Shown in pieces: positions 27,443 to 38,000 of a DNA stretch of 64,000 bases (within the stretch, counting starts at the first letter, position 1; each line of letters begins with the position of its first letter). Position numbers and translations under genes: made by a program. Below the pieces are notes generated by a model. That model did not search any database. It was not told where the DNA came from and saw only the letters and a list, made by a program, of their open reading frames with translations. Origin of the DNA: Closterium sp. NIES-65 (taxonomy: Eukaryota; Streptophyta; Zygnematophyceae; Desmidiales; Closteriaceae); contig CANXME010002149.1 of NCBI GenBank assembly GCA_948144175.1, positions 1,840,001 to 1,904,000 of the forward strand, read 5' to 3'.

Positions 27443-30072
27443 ACCAGGCGCCATACCTGCTTCAGCACTGGATTCAGCCACGGATTCAGCGGCCTGTCTC
27501 GAATGTACTCGTCCAAGCAGTGCTGCTGCTGGGTGCGGCTGCCAGAAAACAGCACCTTGAGCAGATCCCGGTACAGGAACGCAGGCGCCCAGAATGTGCC
27601 TTCAAACGCTGCGTGCTGCGCTTGCCGCAACTCAGCCACAGTTTCCGGTAGCCGCGGGGAAGATGGCGCTGAAAACGAGTCAGGGGTGGGAGTAGAGTCA
27701 GCAGCGTCAGCACAAGCAGTAGCAGTGGCAGTGGATAGGCCGTGCTCCATCACACCGTCACTGCTCCGCCTCCGCCTGTTGTCATTGCTGCTCCTGCTGT
27801 TGCTGCTACTGCTGCTGTCGCTGCTGCCGCTGCTAGTGCTGCTGCTGCTGCTGCTTCTGGTATGCGCCGAGTTAGTGCACTTAGGCTGAAGTGTCGCTTC
27901 CAGGTCATGCTGAGTCATCATTGTTGTTGGAGACGTGAGAATCACCCTTCGGATGATTCCCGGGTGCTGCGCTGCCATGCGGTATGCAATGCTCGCACCG
28001 TAACCAAACCCCAGAACGTCGAACCTGGACAAATTGAGCAGCGGACGCACATACAAGGGGGTGTGAAGATGCGAAGGAGCAAACGGCAGGAAAGGGACGA
28101 AGAAAAGAAGCAAGGGACCAGCTAAGAATGGCTGACACAGTGCAGAGTTGAGCTGGCAAGAGAAAGCTGCAGAGCTGTGCAGGGAAATGTTGTCCAAATG
28201 TAGGGGTCTTGGGAGGTGTGTGTATTATGTATACCTTGACAATCCGAGTATTCTTGCCAGCCGCATCATGCAATTGGCTTGGAACTGTATCGAGTACTTT
28301 GAGCTCTCATCCCTGCTCCTCTCCTCTTCTCCCACCCTCACCTCCTCCCCGTTCTCTTCCTCCTCGCTCCCCTCCTTGTCCTCCTCCCCTTCTTCCACCT
28401 CCACCGACTCTTCCACCTCCCCACTCACTCCGTCCCTCCTCCTCCCTTCCAGTTCTTCACAGTCCTCCACACCAGACTCTCCAAACCACACCAGGTTCGG
28501 CACATACAACTCGAAATCCCGAGACAAGCTCCCAACCAGCTGGTGCCAGTGCACTGTGGCGGCGTCCCCCGCCGAACCACATTTCGACTCTCCCGAATTG
28601 TCATGGTTGCGCGCATCGTCTCCACCCCTGCCTCCCTGCTCCCCCTGCTGGTGACCCGGTCCCCCAAACCCGTGCAGCAGCAGCAGCGGCGGGTTGCGCT
28701 CCCACCGCGCCTGCTGCTGCGCGCGCCTGCGCGAGGCGGCCGCGGCGGTAGCGGCGGCGGCGGCGGCGGCGGCGGACGCGGGGAGCCAGCAGCGGATGGA
28801 GGTAGACGCGTCGAGGTCGACGCGGAGGGGGCGCAGGCCCGCGGAGAGGAAGCGGGATTGCGCGAGGCGGAGGAAGAGTGAAGCGGGGCTCACCGCCGGC
28901 CACTGGGGGAGCAAGGGGAGCAAGCGCGGGGTGGAAGGAAGAAAATCATGAGATTAACAAATGGGAACCCCAAAATGAAGACTTTCCAAGTGCAGAAATC
29001 AATCAAACAGGCTTTAGAGAGGCAACCTGGAGCAGGAATATAAGGCAGTCAACTCTCCCCCCACCACCCCCAAAAAAAACATGTCTTCTGAAATGTCCCA
29101 GACCCGGGGGCCGGAACATACCGGAGAGGCAGGTAGGCGAAAAAAACTCTTCCTGGCGCTGCTGCCGCGGTCACTGCTGCTGCTGCTGCTGTTGTCGCCA
29201 TTGTCGCTGCTGCTCCCGCTCGACGTGTTGCTTGAAACGCTGCTGCTTCTAGCGAAGCCTTTTCCTCTGATTATACTGCTTCCCGCGCTACTGCAGCTGC
29301 TGCGGCCGACGCTGCTAGTGGTGCTGCTGACACTGATCCTCCGTGTCCCGATCTCTCGACGCTTTCCGTCTTCCGTTGGTTGGTTTCCGTCAAGCATTCC
29401 GTCGCTGTCGTTCGGCTGCGCGTAGTTGCACACGGATTCGGTCAATGTCGACGCATCTCTGCTGCATCTTCTGTTGGCAAAAATCCCGTCAAAATTCCCG
29501 TCAAGCGTTCCGACATCGGCGCTGCTGCGCTCAGCGCATTCCCCGGAGCACATTCCGGCAGGGTCTTCGCGCGGAGAAATGTGCGCCTCGGGGAGAGGAA
29601 CGAGACGCGTTCTTGAGGAGGCCGAGGGGAGGGACTCGACCTCAGGCAGTTGCGTTGGGTGTGACGCTGGAGGTGACGTGGAGGGTGACGTGGATTCGGG
29701 GAGAGACGCCGGGTCCGGTGTGGCATGAGAAGCCGCGGGAGTCGCGGCGAGGAGGAAAGGCGGGGTAAGGGACAATGGTGACGTTGATCTGGACGAGGGT
29801 GAGGAGGAAATTGAGGTGGCGCGGGAGGAGGATGACGCGGTAGAAGGGGAGGAGAGGGAGGAGGAGGCAGACGGAAAAGAGGAGGACGACGCGGAGGAAG
29901 CGGAGGTGGAGAGATCGCGAATCACGAGCGGCTCATTCGATGAACGGTCAGCTGGACGCGAACAAGGAAGGGGATGAGAGAGAATGCGGACAGGAGATTC
30001 TTCGGGCAGGAACGCCTCGCGGTGCGGTTTGCCGCTCTGCCGCTTGTTGCGCGCGAACACGGTGAACGGCAT
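26675..30072 (-). CDS. Alpha/beta-hydrolase-fold protein with Gly in place of the nucleophile Ser
   Basis: Five minus-strand exons (29122-30072, 28235-28902, 27457-28024, 27177-27244, 26675-26930) are in consistent phase, giving about 836 aa. A CTGTGTAG acceptor-like site near 30108 allows a further upstream exon. The N-terminal 317 residues are Ser-rich low complexity, perhaps with a targeting peptide. The fold appears as LLLLHGFGGPG, LYVPNLVWFGESG, FDVLGFGYGASIAYRMAAQH, RRVILTSPT, VLIVCGRKDPIAP (acid) and LVNDARHMPHAQCPKEFASL (His). The usual G-x-S-x-G elbow is G-F-G-Y-G, with GGT where AGT or TCN is expected. Acidic and Ser/Arg-rich inserts interrupt cap and core. Loss of Ser suggests a non-hydrolytic or altered role; the substrate is unknown. 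Confidence 0.8.
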
Positions 30073-32166
30073 CGGTCTGATCCCTTGCGGCGTGCTGCTT
30101 CGACGGCCTACACAGATTGGGAATAGAAGAGACTTCACTCGTTGCCCGTTAGGGGTTTTTGGGGACTGACAGGGAGCATGCTAGGATTATGCTGTTCTAC
30201 GAGTAGTAAATACGGGTGTGTGACCAACGAGGGCTAGCTCGAGCGAGCAAGACTTTGTTGGGATGACAGCTGCAGCTGAGGAAGGTCTTATGCGTGTGCC
30301 CGAGGGGGAAGAGGTTGCAGGAGCGGTTGGATTGGAAAAGGTGGTCAGAAGTCACTGGTTTGTAAACTCTTTGCACCGTACAGAACTGAACTTATTGACC
30401 TTTTGAACCGAATTAAAACTGGGAGAAATTTTGAAATACGAAAGAGGCCATCAGCTCATGACGAGTCGAGTCGAGCCCGACCAGACACACGAGGGCAGAT
30501 CCGCAGCGACCAGTCAGCGTTGAGCAAGGGTGTAGGGGGCACTGAGGGGTGCGGCGCGCGGATTGTGCGGTGGGGAGGGAGGGAGATTTCGGAACCTGGA
30601 TGGGCACGCTGTACAGGCGGAAGTGGAAGTGGGTGTGTAATGGGGGCGGGGAAGGAGGCGGTGTGGTGTGATGTGTGCGTGGTGGAGACGAGGGCGAACA
30701 GCGGATGAAGGGCGGAAAGAAGTGTGTGGGGCAGGAGAGTAATCTCAGCGGAAAAATGGCATCTGACACTAGGCGGCGGCGCGAGGGATCATTAGGGGAG
30801 GATTGAGATGAGTGGATGAGGACGGTCCAACCAGAGAGGGGTGCGGTGAAAACGGGGTGGGAGAAATGCCGCAATAGCATGACAGCCTCGTGTTTTCCGC
30901 GACTCTCGTGAGGCCGGTGCGATGTCGATCGGTCAGGGGGGCCTGTACTGGCGAATCATTTGGAGTGTGAGGACGAGCGGATTGGTCGAAACGAGAAACG
31001 TGGATCCGGAGGCTTGCCTCTTTCGAGAGTCAATGGACAAAGGTCGGAGGCAAAGCTTCAATGAATCGAGACGAGACGCGTCATGACAAACCATCCAGCA
31101 CTGCAGTTTCGGCAGCTTCGCGTGGCGAAATGTGGTTTGGGCTGGATGACAAGAAGCTTGCATTTCATGCATTGCATTGCAGGGATAAGGGCGCGTCCCT
31201 ACCCTCGATCGATCCTGCCCTAGGTCATTCGAGGGCAGCTACAAAGCAACCGTAGCTTTGCAATTTACTAGTGAACCAGGTTTCGTGGCCAGTCGCGGAA
31301 GTACAGTGAAGGGGGGCCAGCGATCTTTGTCACCTGCCCTCGATGACGATTGATGTGCTACTGTACCGCGCCTGCACCGATCTGGGATTTTATGAGGATC
31401 GACGGTTTTTTCCCCCTAAAACTGTCGACCCTGTCACCATGGGCTCTAAATTGATCCGCGATCGCAAGGCTGCTGTCACATCCTACCAATCTTGCCCCGA
31501 ACCTGCAATCGGGTGCCCTTTTGGGTTTTTGACAGCGACCCTGCGATCGATCGAGGGAGGGGACGCGGTATAAGGGGGAGGACGACACCTTGGTCCGTCC
31601 GCCCCGCCCGCAATGTGGAAGATGGCTCGGAGAAACAGTGAAAGGGTGAGATGAGCAGCAGCCACGTAGATTTCAGTGGAGTAAGGTTGGGTTCATTTGA
31701 AAGGGGAGATATCGGCCAGAATCTTCCTAGGGAAAGTTTAGGCAGACGACCCCCCACGCTTCCAAAAGTCGAGGGACGAGTCTTATCGGTAAATACGAGT
31801 CGCTCGTTCTTGCGTGTAATTTCAAATATCTGAGGTGGACAGTTTCATGCACACTGATTCGAGAAGGAGATCTGTGTCAGCAAGGAAGTTTGCGGCATAT
31901 TCCGTCCACAATCACCGAATATTTTCAGGTGCACTTGTACGTTGTGGCAAAGGGAATCCATCCGTCAGTCGCGAAATAGAGCAGAGGAAGTGGACACATG
32001 TTTGGCGGTTCGGGGGACTCAGGGAAAGGGGTATATCGGAAGGGGTGTCGGAAAGGTGCTGACGGATAATGGAATGCTGACAGAGCTGTTGGGCAACAAA
32101 AGATTGCACATGTACCTGCAGTTCAAGAACCGTTATCTAGTAATTGAATCAAGCTTCAGCATTTAC
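30073..32166. other. Long intergenic region, no gene recognised
   Basis: Unique sequence between the hydrolase gene and the 9-bp duplication at 32167. Open frames here are short and of biased composition, with no recognisable domain. The first part should contain the hydrolase promoter or an upstream exon. Confidence 0.5.
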
Positions 32167-32175
32167 TAACAAATA
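32167..32175. repeat. 9-bp direct duplication TAACAAATA, left
   Basis: Identical to 49991-49999, immediately outside the GGGAAAAT inverted-repeat end. Confidence 0.85.
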
Positions 32176-32335
32176 GGGAAAATATGTCACAGGTAACCAT
32201 CATGTGACCCGATAACGTCAATGGTAAAAAAAAAAAAGCGTACGGTAACTGTATCGAGTGTCCTGACGGGCTTGGTAAGCGGGGTCACGGAATCAGTCAC
32301 CATCAACAGCTAGGGCTTCACGCGAATGGTAACAC

Positions 32336-32641
32336 ATGAAACCCCCGCCAGAAATTCCTGAAACCAGGCCGATTTCCCGCTCGCGCCAACTCGTGCGGAG
32401 AGGTTTGATGCACGCTTGTACCGTCGAGCCTCCAGCCCACCGTAACCACACCACGACCCGACGTGCTGTACAACCCCATGTCCGCTACGGTTCCAACCAA
32501 GTACAGAACCTTGACCCCAGCGCAGCTCTCCAACTTACTTCCCGCCATCAGCTATTCCTCACGCTATTACTAGTAGCTATCATACCTTTCGCCAGCTGCC
32601 TTCCCCGTCACGCATCCAAGGCGTTCGTTAGCAGCATCTGA
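32336..32641 (+). CDS. Hypothetical 101-aa frame in left arm
   Basis: Starts MKPPPEIPETRPISRSRQ and contains a hydrophobic LFLTLLLVAIIPFASCLP segment followed by Arg/Lys. The copy in the right arm (49526-49831) is open too, with only about three residue changes. No family was recognised. Near-identity of the arms explains its survival without selection, so coding status is doubtful. Confidence 0.2.
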   Translation: MKPPPEIPETRPISRSRQLVRRGLMHACTVEPPAHRNHTTTRRAVQPHVRYGSNQVQNLDPSAALQLTSRHQLFLTLLLVAIIPFASCLPRHASKAFVSSI

Positions 32642-32816
32642 CTTCCTATCAACGGTGCGTGCCTTAGCCCTAAAGCCTTTCCCCATCCATTCACGTTTAG
32701 TCCCTTGTTACTCGAAAATTACTACTAATATGAATGAATAAAGTCGATCAGACCGCTGTCGCGATGCACCCACAAACCGGCGCGCCGAACAGCGCATCGC
32801 CCGATGCATCGGGCCC

Positions 32817-32846
32817 GATCGTCGCGAGATGCATCTCGCGACGATC
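32817..32846. repeat. 30-bp perfect palindrome in left arm
   Basis: Self-complementary around ATGCAT: GATCGTCGCGAGATG followed by its complement. A 16-bp palindrome GCCCGATGCATCGGGC lies just before it (32799-32814). The same pair occurs in the right arm, with the 30-mer at 49321-49350. Confidence 0.95.
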
Positions 32847-32859
32847 AGGAGCAGCCGCC

Positions 32860-33045
32860 GCCGCGATGCGCATTGCGGCCAGCTTCGGGCCGCAAAGCGC
32901 ATCGCGCCGACCGGGCCGCCGCCGCCGCGATGCGCATTGCGTCCTGCTTTTGGCCGCTCCGCGCATCGCGCCGACCAGGCCGCCGCCGTCGCAATGCGCA
33001 ATGCGGCCACCCTGCCGGCCGCATTGCGACGATCCGCCACCGTGA
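32860..33045. repeat. 64-bp GC-rich repeat, 3 copies
   Basis: TGCGCATTGCGG-type units recur at 64-bp spacing (TGCGCA at 32867, 32931 and 32995), with GCGCATCGCGCCGACC in between. It forms the border between unique arm and satellite. Mirrored at about 49120-49310. Confidence 0.85.
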
Positions 33046-33059
33046 TGCGCTAACCCGCC

Positions 33060-35090
33060 GCTCCCATACGCTCTCATTCCCTCTCACCCACTCTCTTACG
33101 CTCTCATTCCCTCTCACCCACTCTCTTACGCTCTCATTCCCTCTCACCCCCTCTCTTACGCTCTCATTCCCTCTCACCCCCTCTCTTACGCTCTCATTCC
33201 CTCTCACCCACTCTCGCACCCTCTCATTCCCTCTCACCCACTCTCATACGCTCTCATTCCCCCCACCCACTCTCATACGCTCTCATTCCCTCTCACCCAC
33301 TCTCATACGCTCTCATTCCCTCTCACCCACTCTCATACGCTCTCATTCCCTCTCACCCACTCCCATACGCTCTCATTCCCTCTCACCCTCTCTCATACGC
33401 TCTCACTCCCTCTCACCCACTCTCATACGCTCTCACTCCCTCTCACCCACTCTCTCACGCTCTCATTCCCTCTCACACAATCTCATACGCTCTCATTCCC
33501 TCTCACCCACTCTCATACGCTATCCTTCCCTCTCACCCACTCTCATACGCTCTCATTCCCTCTCATCCCTTCTCATCCCCTCTCATTCACTCTCATACAC
33601 TCTCCTATACCTTCATACTCTCTCATCATCCCTTATCATACACTCTCATTCACTCTCATCCCCTCTCATCCTCTCCCATCCCATGTCATTCCCTCTCATA
33701 TACTCTCACACCCTCTCGTACCCACTCATATGCACTCATATACACTCTCATCCCCTCTTATACACTCCCACACACACTCATACACTCTCATACACTCTCA
33801 TTCACACTCATCCCCTCTAATCCCCTCATATCCCCTCTCATCCCCTCCCATTCCCTCTCATACACTCTCACACACTCTCATACACTCTCTTACACACTCT
33901 CATCACTCCTCATCCACTCGCATACACTCTCAACCCCTCTCATGCTCTCTCATACACTCACATATACCCTTATTCACTCTCATCCCTCCTCATCCACTCT
34001 CATATACTCTCAACCCCTCTCATCCTCTCTCATACACTCACATACACCCTTATTCACTCTCATCCCCTCTCATACAAACTCATACCCCCTAATCCGCTCT
34101 CATCCACTCTCATACAACTCAATTACACTCTCATTCCCACCCATCCCCTCTTATCCCCTCACATCCTCTCTCATACACTCTCATCCCCTCTCATACACTC
34201 TCATACACTCTTGTACACACTCATACCCTCCCATACACTATCATATACGCTATCATCCCGTCATACTCTCCCGTACACACTCATACACTCTCATCCCTTC
34301 CCATATACTCTCATACACTCTCATCATCCCTTATCATACACTCTCATTCACTCTCATCCCCTCTCCTCCCCTCTCATCCCATCTCATTCCCTCTCATACA
34401 CTCTCATACACTCTCGTACCCACACATACCCACTCATAGACTATCATATACACTCTCATCCCCTCTTATACACTCCCCAACACACTCATACACTCTCATC
34501 CCTGCTCATCCCCTATCATCCCCTCTCATCCCCTCTCATCCCCTATCATCCCATCTTATACACTCTCACCCACTCTCATACGCTCTCATTCCCTCTCACC
34601 CACTCTCATACGCTCTCATTCCCTCTCACCCACTCTCATACTCTCTCATTCCCTCTCACCCACTCTCATACGCTCTCATTCCCTCTCACCCACACTCATA
34701 CGCTCTCATTCCCTCTCACCCACTCTCATACGCTCTCATTCCCTCTCACCCACTCTCATACGCTCTCATTCCCTCTCACCCACTATCATACTCTCTCATT
34801 CCCTCTCACCCACACTCATACGCTCTCATTCCCTCTCACCCACACTCATACGCTCTCATTCCCTCTCACCCACACTCATACGCTCCCATTCCCTCTCACC
34901 CACTCTCATACGCTCTCATTCCCTCTCACCCACTCTCATACGCTCTCATTCCCTCTCACCCACTCTCATACTCTCTCATTCCCTCTCACCCACTCTCATA
35001 CGCTCTCATTCCCTCTCACCCACTCTCATACTCTCTCATTCCCTCTCATCCACTCTCATCAACTCTCATACGCTCTCAACCCCTCTCAGA
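33060..35090. repeat. Satellite, pyrimidine-strand orientation
   Basis: 30-bp units (complement of AGAGCGTATG, AGAGTGGGTG, AGAGGGAATG) at 33060-33560 and 34561-35090. A diverged but still 10-bp-based stretch lies between (33560-34560, CTCTCATCCC / CTCATACA). Orientation flips at about 35085-35095. Confidence 0.95.
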
Positions 35091-38000
35091 GCGTATGAGT
35101 GTGGGTGAGAGGGAATGAGAGCGTATGAGTGTGGGTGAGAGGGAATGAGAGAGTATGAGAGTGGGTGAGAGGGAATGAGAGCGTATGAGAGTGGGTGAGA
35201 GGGAATGAGAGCGTAAGAGAGGGGGTGAGAGGGAATGAGAGCGTATGAGTGTGGGTGAGAGGGAATGAGAGCGTATGAGAGTGGGTGAGAGGGAATGAGA
35301 GAGTATGAGAGTGGGTGAGAGGGAATGAGAGGGTATGAGAGTGGGTGAGAGGGAATGAGAGCGTATGAGAGTGTGTGAGAGGGAATGCGAGGGTGTGAGG
35401 GTGGGTGAGAGGGAATGAGAGCGTATGAGTGTGGGTGAGAGGGAATGAGAGCGTATGAGTGTGGGTGAGAGGGAATGAGAGCGTATGAGTGTGGGTGAGA
35501 GGGAATGAGAGAGTATGAGAGTGGGTGAGAGGGAATGAGAGCGTATGAGAGTGGGTGAGAGGGAATGAGAGCGTATGAGAGTGGGTGAGAGGGAATGAGA
35601 GCGTATGAGTGTGGGTGAGAGGGAATGAGAGCGTATGAGAGTGGGTGAGAGGGAATGAGAGAGTATGAGAGTGGGTGAGAGGGAATGAGAGGGTATGAGA
35701 GTGGGTGAGAGGGAATGAGAGCGTATGAGAGTGTGTGAGAGGGAATGAGAGGGTGTGAGGGTGGGTGAGAGGGAATGAGTGCGTATGAGAGTGGATGAGA
35801 GGGGATGAGAGAGGATGAAAGGGGATGAACGTGAATGAGAGGGGATGAGAGGGAACGAGAGTGAATGAGAGGGGATGAGTTGAAATGAGAGTGTATGAGA
35901 GGGGATTAGAGTGTAGGAGAGGGGATGAGAGGGAATGAGAGTGGAAGAGATGGGATGAGAGGGGTTGAGAGTGGAAGAGAAGGGATGAGAGGGAATGTGA
36001 GTGGAAGAGAGGGTACGAGAGTGTATGAGAGGGAACGAGAGTGTGTGAGAGGGGATGAGGGGGGATGAGAGCTTATGAGAGTGAATGAGAGTGGGTGAGA
36101 GGGAATGAGAGCGTGTGAGGGTGGGTGAGAGGGAATGAGAGCGTATGAGAGTGGGTGAGAGGGAATGAGAGGGTATGAGAGTGGGTGAGAGGGAATGAGA
36201 GCGTATGAGAGTGTGTGAGAGGGAATGAGAGGGTGTGAGGGTGGGTGAGAGGGAATGAGAGCGTATGAGAATGGATGAGAGGGGATGAGAGGGGATGAAA
36301 GGGGATGAACGTGAATGAGAGGGGATGAGAGGGAACGAGAGTGAATGAGAGGGAATGAGAGCGTATGAGAGTGTGTGAGAGGGAATGAGAGGGTGTGAGG
36401 GTGGGTGAGAGGGAATGAGAGCGTATGAGAGTGGATGAGAGGGGATGAGAGAGGATGAAAGGGGATGAACGTGAATGAGAGGGGATGAGAGGGAACGAGA
36501 GTGAATGAGAGGGGATGAGTTGAAATGAGAGTGTATGAGAGGGGATTAGAGTGCATGAGAGGGGATGAGAGGGAATGAGAGTGGAAGAGATGGGATGAGA
36601 GGGTTTGAGAGTGGAAGAGAAGGGATGAGAGGGAATGTGAGTGGAAGAGAGGGTACGAGAGTGTATGAGAGGGAACGAGAGTGTGTGAGAGGGGATGAGG
36701 GGGGATGAGAGCTTATGAGAGTGAATGAGAGTGGGTGAGAGGGAATGAGAGCGTGTGAGGGTGGGTGAGAGGGAATGAGAGCGTATGGGTGTGAGGGAAT
36801 GAGAGGGTATGAGATGGGTGAGAGGGAATGAGAGCGTATGAGAGTGTGTGAGAGGGAATGAGAGGGTGTGAGGGTGGGTGAGAGGGAATGAGAGCGTATG
36901 AGAGTGGATGAGAGGGGATGAGAGGGGATGAAAGGGGATGAACGTGAATGAGAGGGGATGAGAGGGAACGAGAGTGAATGAGAGGGGATGAGTGGAAATG
37001 AGAGTGTATGAGAGGGGATTAGAGTGTAGGAGAGGGGATGAGAGGGAATAAGAGTGGAAGAGATGGGATGAGAGGGGTTGAGAGTGGAAGAGAAGGGATG
37101 AGAGGGAATGTGAGTGGAAGAGAGGGTACGAGAGTGTATGAGAGAGAATGAGAGTGTGTGAAGGGGAACGAGAGTGGATGAGAGGGGATGAGAGTGGATG
37201 AGAGGGGATGAGAGGGGATGAGAGTGAATATGAGTGTATAATAGTAGATGAGAGTGAATGTGGGGGAATGATAGTGTGTGAGATAGGACGAGAGGAGATG
37301 AGTGGGAATGAGAGTGTGTGAGAGGGGATGAGAGGGGATGAGAGTGGATGGGAGGGGTTGAGAGCGTATGAGAGTTGATGAGAGTGGATGAGAGGGAATG
37401 AGAGAGTATGAGAGTGGGTGAGAGGGAATAAAAGCGTATGAGAGTGGGTGAGAGGGAATGAGAGCGTATGAGAGTGGGTGAGAGGGAATGGGAGCGTATG
37501 AGTGTGGGTGAGAGGGAATGAGAGCGTATGAGTGTGGGTGAGAGGGAATGAGAGCGTATGAGTGTGGGTGAGAGGGAATGAGAGAGTATGAGAGTGGGTG
37601 AGAGGGAATGAGAGCGTATGAGAGTGGGTGAGAGGGAATGAGAGTGTATGAGAGTGGGTGAGAGGGAATGAGAGCGTATGAGTGTGGGTGAGAGGGAATG
37701 AGAGCGTATGAGAGTGGGTGAGAGGGAATGAGAGAGTATGAGAGTGGGTGAGAGGGAATGAGAGCGTATGAGAGTGGGTGAGAGGGAATGAGAGCGTATG
37801 AGAGTGGGTGAGAGGGAATGGGAGCGTATGAGTGTGGGTGAGAGGGAATGAGAGCGTATGAGTGTGGGTGAGAGGGAATGAGAGCGTATGAGTGTGGGTG
37901 AGAGGGAATGAGAGAGTATGAGAGTGGGTGAGAGGGAATGAGAGCGTATGAGAGTGGGTGAGAGGGAATGAGAGCGTATGAGAGTGGGTGAGAGGGAATG

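Larger units (their letters stand above)
32176..35090. repeat. Left inverted-repeat arm
   Basis: Nearly the exact complement of the right end of the element. Corresponding positions sum to about 82166-82167 in the outer part, with a 10-bp offset by 34550. Differences are rare, such as poly-A length near 32228 and two substitutions near 32470. The inner 2 kb are satellite in pyrimidine-rich orientation. Confidence 0.9.

Noticed and set aside
30413..30880. 155-codon minus-strand frame in the intergenic region
   Set aside because: Pro/Ser/His-rich, no recognisable domain, no splice-compatible neighbours.
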